64,000 nt of DNA, taken from contig JBLIRR010000010.1 in the NCBI GenBank assembly GCA_049472395.1, positions 1-64,000 of the forward strand. Reading direction: 5' to 3'. The notes beneath the pieces are model-generated. The model saw nothing but the letters and a program-made list of their open reading frames with translations, did not search any database and was not told the origin of the DNA. The translations under genes and the position numbers were made by a program. This document shows, piece by piece, positions 46,049 to 54,421 of the stretch; the first letter of the stretch is position 1, and each line of letters opens with the position of its first letter. Origin of the DNA: JBLIRR01 sp049472395 (GTDB lineage: Bacteria; SZUA-182; DTGQ01; JBLIRR01).

Positions 46049-47236
46049 ATGATAAGAAAGGCATTTATTCTAAAAATTTTTGACGCAGCATATATGCAGC
46101 GGTGGAATGATAAGATACGCCCAATAGAATTAATCGAACTCGATAAGCAAGCGCATAAAATGGTCATTGCATATTTTTTCTCCAAATTTGAAGAACATAC
46201 GCCTGAATTTAACTGGATAGATATCCTTGAGGGAGGAGTCTTCGAACTTTTGCAACGCATCGTTGTTACTGATTTAAAGCCGCCCATATTTTTTAAAATA
46301 AAACAGGACACTGCGAAGTATAAGAGATTAAACGAGTGGGTGTATTATGAGCTTGAGCCGATCATGTCACCTTTGGGCCATGATTTTGGAAAAAGGTTTA
46401 GAGAATATTTTTCATCCGGAGGTGAGACTCTCAATAAGAGGATTCTGGGGGCTGCGCATCTTTATGCCACCAAATGGGAATTTGACATAATAAAAGGTAT
46501 AAATCCCAATGCCCTTGAGATGAGGAAGATAGAGAATGATTTACAGGCACGACTTAGCCACTTTTATGATTTAAAGGGTGTAGCGGAATTGGAAGAGAAT
46601 AAAAAATACCAGAATTTTATTGATTTATGTGGTCACCTGAGATTTCAGGCACGATGGGCTCATCTTCATAGAATACCGAAGACCTCGGTATTGGGACATA
46701 TGTTATTTGTGGCTATACTCTCCTATCTTTTCTCTCTAGAAATAAAGTCGTGCAGAAGAAGGTGTATGAATAATTATTTCACCGGTTTATTTCATGATTT
46801 GCCGGAAGCCCTTACCCGGGATATTATCTCACCTGTAAAAAGATCGATCGAAGGCCTGAGCGATTTGATTAAAGAATATGAAAAAGAGGAGATGAACAAG
46901 GAGGTATACGGCCTTATACCAAAGGAATGGGCTTCACAGATAAAAATGTTTACTGAAAATGAATTCGACAATGTAATCACGATAGAGGGCAAATCGGAAA
47001 AGGTAGTGAGTCTTGATCTACATGATAAGTATAATGAGGATAAATTTAACCCCAGAGACGGGGAGCTAGTAAAAGCAGCGGATGAGCTTTCTGCCTTCAT
47101 AGAGGCCTATCTGGCACTTGTTAATGGAAGTACGCATCATGATCTTCAGGAGGCACGACTCTCATTAAAAAATAAGTACGCAAGGGTGAACATTGCTGGA
47201 ATGAATTTCGGGGAGCTCTATGCTGATTTTGATTAG
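46049..47236 (+). CDS. HD-domain phosphohydrolase-like protein
   Basis: 395 aa. The HD motif is visible: histidine in VLGHMLF near 216, the His-Asp pair in FHDLPEAL near 248-249, and a later aspartate in KAADELSAFIEA near 345. This resembles YfbR/HD_3-type nucleotidases in spacing. The N-terminal 180 residues are helical and not recognised. The substrate is unknown. It stands alone next to a gene-free, structured region. Confidence 0.8.
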   Translation: MIRKAFILKIFDAAYMQRWNDKIRPIELIELDKQAHKMVIAYFFSKFEEHTPEFNWIDILEGGVFELLQRIVVTDLKPPIFFKIKQDTAKYKRLNEWVYYELEPIMSPLGHDFGKRFREYFSSGGETLNKRILGAAHLYATKWEFDIIKGINPNALEMRKIENDLQARLSHFYDLKGVAELEENKKYQNFIDLCGHLRFQARWAHLHRIPKTSVLGHMLFVAILSYLFSLEIKSCRRRCMNNYFTGLFHDLPEALTRDIISPVKRSIEGLSDLIKEYEKEEMNKEVYGLIPKEWASQIKMFTENEFDNVITIEGKSEKVVSLDLHDKYNEDKFNPRDGELVKAADELSAFIEAYLALVNGSTHHDLQEARLSLKNKYARVNIAGMNFGELYADFD

Positions 47237-47528
47237 TACTCTTACCCCATGGACTTCTTATTGTGCCTTCACCCGGTATTAATGAAGCTCCCAACGGCTA
47301 TTCTTTCTTCAACGGGAAGCATGGTATATAAAAAATTATTATCACTTACAGAGGTATACAAAAGGCAATGGTAGTTCCATTGCCTAACTCTGCAAAGAAA
47401 ACTAAAACAGGTTTCGGTCTATGGGCAAATCATTCGACAATAAATGATGGCGCTCAATTTGTAGGAGAAGGAGTTAGCCAAATCCTGGATGGAAGACGAT
47501 CCTAATTTAGCGGGTATCATATATATAG
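47237..47528. other. Gap with a possible small ORF and a hairpin
   Basis: A 45-codon ORF on the plus strand (47368-47505) begins MVVPLPNSAKKTKTGFGLW and ends ILDGRRS; its end faintly recalls the tail of VapB-type antitoxins, but no toxin partner follows and no Shine-Dalgarno is clear. The start lies within a perfect hairpin AGGCAATGG / CCATTGCCT (47363-47385). I would not call it a gene without homology. Confidence 0.3.
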
Positions 47529-47940
47529 AGGCGGACGGACGGGGGACAGTGCGGCTTGATGAGCGAAGAGGCGCAGTGACCGGAGGCAGACAGCCAAAGG
47601 AGACGGCTTAAAAGAAAAAAGCTATGTGCTGTCTGCTTGAGGGAACGTATATGTGAAGCCCGGCAAGCCACCGGAGCAGGGCGGGCAGGGGCTCTAAGTA
47701 AAAGCAGCGAGGGCGGTAGGAGAAGGCACAGAGCAACCTTAGTGTTACCAGGGAGAGCGTCTGATAATGTCAATTATGTAAGTGCTTTAGGGGGTCACAG
47801 GTTTTACCTGGCTAAAGAGCGTGGCATTATTCGTAACAATCAGTTGTAAAACCTGATGAGCCCCTTAACAGATTACATAATTTCACATTATCAGATGATC
47901 GACCCTCTCTCTATACTGCTCTGTGCCTTCTCCCACCGAC
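47529..47940 (+). ncRNA. Candidate large structured RNA or mobile element, unknown class (GC-rich, long hairpin)
   Basis: From 47531 to 47760 the sequence is about 59% G+C by hand count, far above its AT-rich surroundings, and full of local complementarity (AGACAGC / GCTGTCT; AGCC / GGCT; GAGC / GCTC). From 47714 to 47938 it forms one imperfect hairpin: a 22-nt outer arm (47714-47735 with 47917-47938, 21 of 22 paired), TCTGATAATGT (47760-47770 with 47885-47895), AATTATGTAA (47772-47781 with 47873-47882) and CAGGTTTTAC (47798-47807 with 47846-47855), with a 38-nt apical loop. Several mismatches are placed as in a conserved RNA. No matching protein gene, and no SRP, tmRNA, RNase P, group II domain V or riboswitch signature was recognised. 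Strand is assumed. Confidence 0.4.
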
Positions 47941-48205
47941 CGAGTAACCTTTTAATCTTTAGAGCTAGGGCAGGCTTAATTTATGTGTTGTGGAGGTTTG
48001 GGATAGGAAAAATGGGAGTTTCGCATTTTGGTTACCTTAACGATTAGTTTTTTATTAATTTTTTATTAAGATTTAAGTATCATTATTATAATCTTGGTGC
48101 TGCTGAGGGGCTTGCTGAGGTGGCTTATTATGGAATTTTGGGTAAAAAGGTTTTCATTGCCGGTTGTTATGGGAGATGATGAAGTTAAATCAATATAAAT
48201 AATAA
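47941..48205. other. AT-rich gap, no gene recognised
   Basis: Only short open frames; nothing recognised. Confidence 0.4.
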
Positions 48206-48238
48206 GATAGGCAGAGCCAATTGCCGACTCTGCCTATC
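48206..48238. terminator. Strong 11-bp stem-loop
   Basis: GATAGGCAGAG (48206-48216), 11-nt loop, CTCTGCCTATC (48228-48238), perfect stem. It is followed on the minus side by T-rich sequence, so it could end minus-strand transcription from the collagen-like gene region. Confidence 0.55.
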
Positions 48239-48326
48239 ATAAACACTGCTTTATTAATATTTTATTTTGTCTATTAAACTATAATCCAATAACTCCTTGA
48301 TTTTTTTAATTTCTTGTTTTAAATAT

Positions 48327-48509
48327 TCATTCAACTCTTAGTAAGTTAATCGCTATAATATTTTCAAAATTTTCAATTTTTAATAGATTATTTTGAGCTT
48401 TAAGTTCTTCCAATTGCGCTTGCTGGGATTTAATCGCCTCTATCAACAAAGGAGTAAGCTTTGAATAGTCAATAGATTTATACTCTTCAGCATCCTCATA
48501 CAAAGCCAC
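48327..48509 (-). pseudogene. Orphan C-terminus resembling the S74 intramolecular chaperone domain
   Basis: 60 codons. The sequence KSIDYSKLTPLLIEAIKSQQ followed by a short coiled coil is typical of the end of peptidase-S74/tail-fibre chaperone domains. The catalytic Ser-Lys part and the rest of the domain are missing, and no coding sequence joins it upstream. A palindrome CACTAA...TTAGTG (48507-48530) sits exactly at its 5' edge. Likely a leftover of a larger trimeric fibre gene, possibly once part of the neighbouring collagen-like protein. A functional small protein cannot be excluded. Confidence 0.55.
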
Positions 48510-48623
48510 TAAAAAATAATTTTCTTAGTGACCAAAATATTTTGCTCTTTTTAGCATAATATCTGACGCCTTATTATCACAATTATTCCGTTTGATATTG
48601 AGATGAAATAGTCTACTCAGAAA

Positions 48624-49607
48624 TTATTGACAGGTATTTTGGATAATTATACGATTAAATCCCCCATTTTCATTTACTGTACCCCATTGGTAGTGCGTAT
48701 AATTATACGTATAGCACCAATCTCTACAATCATTTGCGTCCCACCCATCTGGGACAATCTCAAGATATCTATGTGGAACTGCTGGGTTACTATGCCAGAC
48801 AGCACAATATTGTAATTTGGAGAATCGGTCTGGCCCAGTATCCCCTTTAGGTCCTTGGGGTCCGGTTTCACCCTGAGGCCCTGCCGGCCCAGTATCCCCT
48901 TTAATCGAAGTAAGAAAATCAGCCTCCTCACCAGTATTTCCCGCATCTAACCATATCTGATATGCGGATTTACCATCTGCACCTGGTGGTCCCTCAACAC
49001 CTTGTGGCCCTTGTATACCTGGAGGTCCTTGTGGGCCTGTATATTCATACCAATCTATGCCATCGTAGATATATGCTATTTTATCTTCAATATCAAAATA
49101 GAATTCCCCGGCTGAAGCAGGCTCAGGTGGAGTAGATAAAGCTCTCATTCCCTTAGCAATATCCGATTCAACGGCTGAATACGCAATCTCTGAATATTCT
49201 GCTCTAATAGCATATGGAGTACTTGTAATTTGCTCACAAGACGAATATTCTCCTAAAGTTAAATCTTCTACATGTAAGTAATATGCTTGATCAAAAGTAA
49301 TATCTAGCGGTTCACTACCACTGCCTAAAATTACTTTATATTGAGCCTGATAGCTTGTCCCCCCATCTATATCCTTTTTGTTTTTCCCTGAAATCTCCAC
49401 TGTGTGCATTTCTGACCAGATAGAAGTTGTACAGTCTACATCAGTACAAAACGAAAAATTAATATCATAAAATCCACTCGGATATGGACTTCCATTTAAC
49501 TTGTGTAATTCCCCAATATATTCTATTAATTTAGGTACTTCACCGAAACATGGTACTGCTAATAAAGATATTAATAAAACTATTATGGATAACTTTAAAT
49601 ATTTCAT
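48624..49607 (-). CDS. Secreted protein with collagen-like Gly-X-Y repeats
   Basis: 327 aa. Signal peptide MKYLKLSIIVLLISLLAVPC. A beta-rich domain (about 25-170) is followed by collagen-like Gly-Pro-X repeats in two blocks, about 195-220 and 250-275, separated by AYQIWLDAGNTGEE, a spacer common in phage- and spore-surface collagen-like proteins. A short cysteine-containing C-terminal domain ends the protein. Likely a trimeric surface or extracellular fibre. ATG at 49607 has AGGAG 7 nt upstream; the longer frame to 49667 begins with TTG and is rejected. Confidence 0.85.
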   Translation of the reverse strand: MKYLKLSIIVLLISLLAVPCFGEVPKLIEYIGELHKLNGSPYPSGFYDINFSFCTDVDCTTSIWSEMHTVEISGKNKKDIDGGTSYQAQYKVILGSGSEPLDITFDQAYYLHVEDLTLGEYSSCEQITSTPYAIRAEYSEIAYSAVESDIAKGMRALSTPPEPASAGEFYFDIEDKIAYIYDGIDWYEYTGPQGPPGIQGPQGVEGPPGADGKSAYQIWLDAGNTGEEADFLTSIKGDTGPAGPQGETGPQGPKGDTGPDRFSKLQYCAVWHSNPAVPHRYLEIVPDGWDANDCRDWCYTYNYTHYQWGTVNENGGFNRIIIQNTCQ

Positions 49608-49650
49608 ATCTCTCCTCTCAATGGTAACTATTTGCCAAAATAAGTTGTCA

Positions 49651-49692
49651 TCATGCATAAATAGCAACTACTAATAAATCCATATATTCCAT
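49651..49692 (-). CDS. Possible 13-residue leader peptide
   Basis: An unusually strong Shine-Dalgarno (AAGGAGGT) precedes ATG at 49692, which opens a 13-codon ORF (MEYMDLLVVAIYA) ending at 49651, 44 nt before the collagen-like gene. It may be a leader peptide that couples or controls translation of that gene. Coding status rests only on the ribosome site. Confidence 0.35.
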   Translation of the reverse strand: MEYMDLLVVAIYA

Positions 49693-49791
49693 ATACCACC
49701 TCCTTTCTTGTTTCTGCTGGATATTGAATGATTAAATTTTTCCAAAGCCGAAAAATTAGTGAACTTTAATAACAAAATCATCCACATATCA

Positions 49792-51519
49792 TTATTTTCC
49801 TTCTTGTGTCAATTCTGAATAAATCATTTTAAAGCCCATAGGATCAATGTCTTTAACTAAAATAGTATTATTGACTAAATAGGTAGGACATTGATATATC
49901 TCCAATTCCTCAATTAAAGCTATATCCTGCAAAAGCATATTCATTCCTTCCTCACTATTAGTACAAAAGGCTATTTTTTTATAATCACTCTCTTCCCTTC
50001 CCAAACATTGCCGCCAGTCAATGTTCTCCTCGCTTCCTTCCAGTTTTTTATTTATACACGATAGATAATCATAGTAGTATGCTGGATAGTATTTATTTAT
50101 ACATAGCTGTCTAATATCTTCTTGAATTTCTTTCATACCTTTTGGAGATTTAAAGATTACTTTCTCTTGTTTAGGCTGAAGATGCAATACGTCAGGATTG
50201 TCGTTATCACGTCTTACAGTTAAAAAATTCACTTTTTTATCCTTAGAATTTACTTTTCCCGCAATATAGTGGATATCAACATAAGCTTTATTTATAAATC
50301 CATCTTCAATAAGAAAATTCTCTGTTGCTATTGCCTTTGGTGACATACTTTGAACAAACAGTTTAATATCCCCCTGCATTTCTTTTCTCTCTGCTAAATA
50401 AGAAACAGTCAGATATTCAGGATTTAATAGATATCCATTTTTGATCTCTAATAATCTATCTTTGATTTTCTGGTATCTCGCTGTTTGTGTTATATTTTTG
50501 CCAAAATAAAATGCTGGGAGTTCTTTAATATCTAATTCATCAATTAGATTCTTTGCTTCAGCAGAATTGTTATCTAAGTGTGTAACTTCAACTGCTGGAA
50601 ATAAATTTTTTATCATTACAAGCAATTGCTTGGGGCTACATGGTGGACATTCTTTAGATGGATTTATAACGGTTAGTTTAAAGCTTACTGGATCATTAAA
50701 TTTGCAAGCAGCTTCTGGTGTATTAGCATTAATACAAACACCCACTTTGCCCGTTGCTAAACAATCAGCGTCTGTACCACAGACAGGGACAGTCTTACAA
50801 AATTCATAGGCTCTACCCTCTTTGCAGATTATACGCCCTACCCCAAATTGGGTAATCTGCTCCTTATTTCTTTTTCCATTAATAAATAATGTAGGAGATG
50901 CATTAACTTTTAATTCATGAGCTCTTCTGATATTCTGCCTAAAAAGCTGTTCTGCTTCATTACTTTGTGCAATTTTGCTTATAAATTCACAATCGATCCA
51001 TGCCTTAACTGCACACTCTTCCCAATTATTACTCGAATAATTCTCGCTTCGAAGCAGAAGATAATGAAAAAATTTCTCAGGATAATATTTAGCTATTACT
51101 ACTTGGCGTATAGCCTCATCTATTTCAGATTTTCCATGAAGACTTTTAAATTTCCCACCCTCTGAAATAAACTCTCCATGACATTTATCTTCTCGATGCT
51201 CTTCAATGTCTTCTGTCTTTTCAAAACTTGAGTCTAAGAATTTTGTATTAAAATCCTCATTCTCTTCTTCAGCAATAAAATAGAGCCTGAAATCAACTTT
51301 ATCCTTAATTTTTTTAAGCACTGGAATTATTGCTTTTTCAGCCTCAATAGCGTATGGACACTGACTCATTACAAATAATTCAATTTTGTGTGTAGAACTC
51401 ATTGATTCTATTTGAGAAGTTATTAATGTTTCAAAAGAGGTAGGTTGACTAAAAGGAGCGCAAGAGATAAATAATAAAATTAATATAAAAATAATCTTGT
51501 TTGAACAAATAGTTATCAT
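49792..51519 (-). CDS. Lipoprotein with several thioredoxin/DsbA-like domains, mostly lacking active-site CXXC
   Basis: 575 aa. Probable lipoprotein (hydrophobic FILILLFISC, C20). Domain 1 (about 45-240) begins ELFVMSQCPYAIEAE, with one of the two redox cysteines (C54), and ends with the cis-proline loop VNASPTLFINGKR. A middle domain near 285-370 has CPPCSPKQLLVM, an intact CXXC, and ELPAFYFGK. Domain 3 (about 385-575) begins KLFVQSMSPKAIATE, with no active-site cysteine, and matches domain 1 in order (KYYP, W..C, SPTLF versus CPTYLV). So it is an internal duplication with unequal decay of the active sites. Probably a periplasmic disulfide or metal-handling protein. Start ATG 51519; no clear Shine-Dalgarno. 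Confidence 0.8.
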   Translation of the reverse strand: MITICSNKIIFILILLFISCAPFSQPTSFETLITSQIESMSSTHKIELFVMSQCPYAIEAEKAIIPVLKKIKDKVDFRLYFIAEEENEDFNTKFLDSSFEKTEDIEEHREDKCHGEFISEGGKFKSLHGKSEIDEAIRQVVIAKYYPEKFFHYLLLRSENYSSNNWEECAVKAWIDCEFISKIAQSNEAEQLFRQNIRRAHELKVNASPTLFINGKRNKEQITQFGVGRIICKEGRAYEFCKTVPVCGTDADCLATGKVGVCINANTPEAACKFNDPVSFKLTVINPSKECPPCSPKQLLVMIKNLFPAVEVTHLDNNSAEAKNLIDELDIKELPAFYFGKNITQTARYQKIKDRLLEIKNGYLLNPEYLTVSYLAERKEMQGDIKLFVQSMSPKAIATENFLIEDGFINKAYVDIHYIAGKVNSKDKKVNFLTVRRDNDNPDVLHLQPKQEKVIFKSPKGMKEIQEDIRQLCINKYYPAYYYDYLSCINKKLEGSEENIDWRQCLGREESDYKKIAFCTNSEEGMNMLLQDIALIEELEIYQCPTYLVNNTILVKDIDPMGFKMIYSELTQEGK

Positions 51520-52039
51520 TCGTGCTGGGGACAAAGTACAATCCTTTAAGGTTTTTACAATTTTTTACCAGCGCTTAATTATGAATTTATTTATTATTTC
51601 ATACCTATATTATAATTTCAAGATTCTTCAATAATTTTTATATAAAGATATCATAATATTGAAGTTGCCTGATTTTTCTTCTTAATCCCAACATAGACTA
51701 AATGCATTATGGAGGTAAATTGCTAAATAAAATTAATTCCTAAAATAAAATTATAATCGCCTACTTTTTTTTCAGGGACGTGGTAAACTATAAAGCCTCC
51801 CGATAAAAAAGGTCATCTGGATCATAGGTATACTCAAATATTCTTCCATAGTTATTGCTTTATTCTATTGTGTCCAGGGCAATCGCATGAAAAATTTTAA
51901 GTATTCGTTCACAGGTTCAAAGTTCAAGTTGTTTTTATCCAGAAGGAACTTTAAAAAATATTTGTTCCGAAAATAGATCAAAAGTATGATAAATTAGATT
52001 ATTTTTATGTTTCGCGGTGCCCTGAAAGGGCATGAGGGT

Positions 52040-52102
52040 TTGACAGGATAACAGGATACACAGGATTTAAAATTTATCTTGTCAATCCTCTTATCCTGTC
52101 AA
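52040..52102. repeat. Inverted intergenic repeat (GACAGGATAACAGGAT type)
   Basis: TTGACAGGATAACAGGAT at 52040-52057 faces ATCCTCTTATCCTGTCAA at 52085-52102. The CAGGAT direct repeats inside the arm match a dispersed intergenic repeat I know from Geobacter-like genomes. Confidence 0.6.
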
Positions 52103-52141
52103 CAAATATACCTGTAAAGGTACTCACGGGGATTATTATTT

Positions 52142-52210
52142 TTACCACAGAGGACACAGAGATCACAGAGGGGTATGAATCTCCGTGTCCTCTATGCTCT
52201 CTGTGGTTAA
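52142..52210. repeat. Inverted intergenic repeat (ACCACAGAGGACACAGAG type)
   Basis: TTACCACAGAGGACACAGAG at 52142-52161 faces CTCTATGCTCTCTGTGGTTAA at 52190-52210, an imperfect palindrome. This motif is scattered between genes in many environmental bacterial genomes (from memory). Confidence 0.6.
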
Positions 52211-52553
52211 TTTAAAAAACCCACATCATATCCTTGCTGAGTATAGTTAATTGCACAGGATGAAAAAATTCATGCCCTCAATCAAGCCCTACGTATCGCT
52301 CTTGATATTCCAGATTAATTTTATAACAGTAAATTTCTTCTTTAATTATTTTTACTATCCGTCTGTATCCGCCACTGAGATCTTACTAAAAAATCCTTTA
52401 ACATGCTCTGACAAATTCTTCTCTAGGACATTTCTAAATTGCTTTGACACAAATTCATTTAAAGTTGCCTGCCGATTAATTTTTTGTTACACTACCAGGT
52501 GAGAGGTGCCATTGTGCATGAGCAGTTTTCTTGCGCATATAAGTATGAGGATA

Positions 52554-53684
52554 ATGGAAAGCATAAAAAAAGATCAGGGTATGGAAGAGGTAGTATTTCT
52601 CCCCGTACATACAGTTAAATCATTTATGAAGGATGTATTTATAGGGCTCGGTGTGCCTGATGATGATGCGGATATCTGTACGGATGTACTCATTACATCC
52701 GATTTACGGGGAATTGATTCTCATGGCATAGGAAGGCTTAAAATGTACTATGACAGAATACGAGAAGGAGTCCAACAGCCTGTAACCACCATAAAAATTG
52801 TGAAAGAGACGGAAACAACGTGCGTAATGGACGGTCACAATGGCATGGGCCATGTCATAGGGTATAGAGCCATGGAAGCAGCGATTACCAAGGCAAAAAA
52901 GTATGGCCTCGGCAGTACTGCGGTGAGAAATTCGACGCATTATGGTATAGCTGGTTATTATTCCCTGATGGCTATACAGCAGGGCATGTGCGGGCTCACG
53001 GTAACCAATGCCCGCCCAAGCATCGCCCCGACCTTTGCAGTAGATCCTATGCTGGGCACAAATCCGCTTACCTTTGGCGCCCCCACTGATGAAACATTTC
53101 CTTTTCTTATAGATTGTGCAACCTCCATCACGCAACGGGGTAAGATCGAATTTTATGAGCGCGCGAATAAAGCAACACCCGCGGGCATGGCTATCGATAG
53201 AGAAGGAAATTTCCACACCGATACACAAAAACTTTTAAAAGATCTCGTCACAGGCGATGCGGCATTGCTTCCTCTGGGTGGCATGGGTGAACTCTTCGGA
53301 GGACATAAAGGGTATGGATGGGCGACAATGGTGGAAATACTCTCTTCAGCGCTTCAGGAGGGTTCCTATCTAAAAGGACTTCTTGGATATGATGAACAGG
53401 GAACGCGACAACCGTATAAGCTAGGGCATTTCTTTCTTGCCCTTAACATCGAGCATTTCCTTCCTCTTGAAAAATTCAAGCATATAGCAGGAAATATAAT
53501 GAGAGCACTCCGGTCTTCACGAAAAGCCCCTGGTGAAGCAAGAATTTACACGGCAGGGGAGAAGGAATATGAAATGGAGAAAATACGGCAAAAAGAAGGT
53601 ATCCCTCTCAACAAGAACCTTCAAAAAAATATTCTGACAATGAAACGCGAATTACATCTGAACCACTACACATTCCCTTTTTGA
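52554..53684 (+). CDS. Malate/L-lactate/sulfolactate dehydrogenase family (Ldh2) oxidoreductase
   Basis: About 376 aa. NAD(P)-dependent oxidoreductase of the Ldh2 family. Motifs: ITSDLRGIDSHGIGRLKMYY, GLGSTAVRNSTHYGIAGYYS, TNARPSIAPTF, GTNPLTFGAP and a GGHKGYGWATMVEIL block. The true substrate is not visible from sequence. Start is uncertain: GTG 52506, ATG 52518, 52554 or 52581; family length favours the last two. The stop overlaps that of the convergent acetyltransferase by 19 nt. Confidence 0.88.
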   Translation: MESIKKDQGMEEVVFLPVHTVKSFMKDVFIGLGVPDDDADICTDVLITSDLRGIDSHGIGRLKMYYDRIREGVQQPVTTIKIVKETETTCVMDGHNGMGHVIGYRAMEAAITKAKKYGLGSTAVRNSTHYGIAGYYSLMAIQQGMCGLTVTNARPSIAPTFAVDPMLGTNPLTFGAPTDETFPFLIDCATSITQRGKIEFYERANKATPAGMAIDREGNFHTDTQKLLKDLVTGDAALLPLGGMGELFGGHKGYGWATMVEILSSALQEGSYLKGLLGYDEQGTRQPYKLGHFFLALNIEHFLPLEKFKHIAGNIMRALRSSRKAPGEARIYTAGEKEYEMEKIRQKEGIPLNKNLQKNILTMKRELHLNHYTFPF

Positions 53685-54250
53685 CCACACAATTGGGTCT
53701 TCCAGTCGCGACGAAGCAGGGAAAAGCTCCGCAAATCATGAAATTTATTTTTCCAGTATCCGTACTCCCTTCGAATACCCTCTTCTTTAAACCCTAATTT
53801 CTTTAAAAGAGTGATAGATGCGACACTATTTATATACGTTAACGCCTCAATACGATTGAGATAATAGAAAAACCATTCACTAAAACCATAGTTAATAATG
53901 GCGGTTAAGGCTTCTGTCATAATACCTTTATGCCAATAATCCGGATGGAGCTCATATCCAATATTACTATAGTGAAAAAATTGATGAGGGGTATTATAAC
54001 CACACGATCCAATTACGCACTCTTGCTTCTCTCTCAATGTTATGGCCCATTGGATCCCTTGCATAGTCTTAAATCGATTTTTCCTGTAGCGTATCATTTT
54101 CTTGGCTTCTTTTAGGGAATATATGGTTTTTGCACTGATAAATTTGGTAACCCTCTCACGAGAGAAAATATCAAAGATTGAGGGAGCATCAGAAACCTTT
54201 AATTCCCGAAGAACTAAACGTTCTGTTTTTAATAATGGGAATTTTTTCAT
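53666..54250 (-). CDS. GNAT acetyltransferase, RimJ/RimL type
   Basis: 194 aa. LLKTERLVLRELKVSDAPSI at the N-terminus, IGSCGYN, GYELHPDYWHKGIMTEAL (acetyl-CoA site) and NRIEALTYINSVASITLLKKLGF are typical. Acetylates N-termini or small amines, target unknown. Start ATG 54250 has AGGAG 5 nt upstream; the longer frame is rejected. Confidence 0.88.
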   Translation of the reverse strand: MKKFPLLKTERLVLRELKVSDAPSIFDIFSRERVTKFISAKTIYSLKEAKKMIRYRKNRFKTMQGIQWAITLREKQECVIGSCGYNTPHQFFHYSNIGYELHPDYWHKGIMTEALTAIINYGFSEWFFYYLNRIEALTYINSVASITLLKKLGFKEEGIRREYGYWKNKFHDLRSFSLLRRDWKTQLCGQKGNV

Positions 54251-54421
54251 ATCTCTCCTAAGGTTACGACAGTTGTCATTCTTAGTTAAAAACATTGCAA
54301 ACCTCATGCCGATTTATAGAATAATTTATTTCAAAATGACAAAGCTAATTCAACCGATATATATACTATAAATATAAAAACAAATTTTATTTTTTACTCA
54401 CCCTAAACAATGAGGGAAACG

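Larger units (their letters stand above)
51520..52553. other. About 1 kb without a clear gene, containing two palindromic repeats
   Basis: No convincing coding sequence. Besides the two repeats listed separately it holds a short hairpin GCCCTGAAAGGGC near 52019-52031 and, on the minus strand at about 52355-52488, a 44-codon open stretch (NEFVSKQFRNVLEKNLSEH, then ISVADTDG) that faintly recalls an IS4-type transposase N-terminus, too short to claim. Confidence 0.5.

Noticed and set aside
47507..47849. ORFs on both strands inside the GC-rich structured region
   Set aside because: They have improbable composition (Arg- or Leu/Pro-rich), no ribosome sites and no recognisable motifs; the base pairing better explains the sequence.
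47529..47940. Identification as SRP RNA, tmRNA, RNase P RNA, retron or group II intron
   Set aside because: Signature sequences (GGAAG tetraloop region, tmRNA tag frame, P4 core, msr/RT, domain V) were not seen, and no reverse transcriptase is nearby.
52355..52488. Possible IS4-type transposase fragment on the minus strand
   Set aside because: Only 44 codons with weak resemblance and no terminal inverted repeats.
52251..52502. Plus-strand 83-codon ORF with a hydrophobic segment
   Set aside because: AT-rich composition, no supported start, no family; probably chance.
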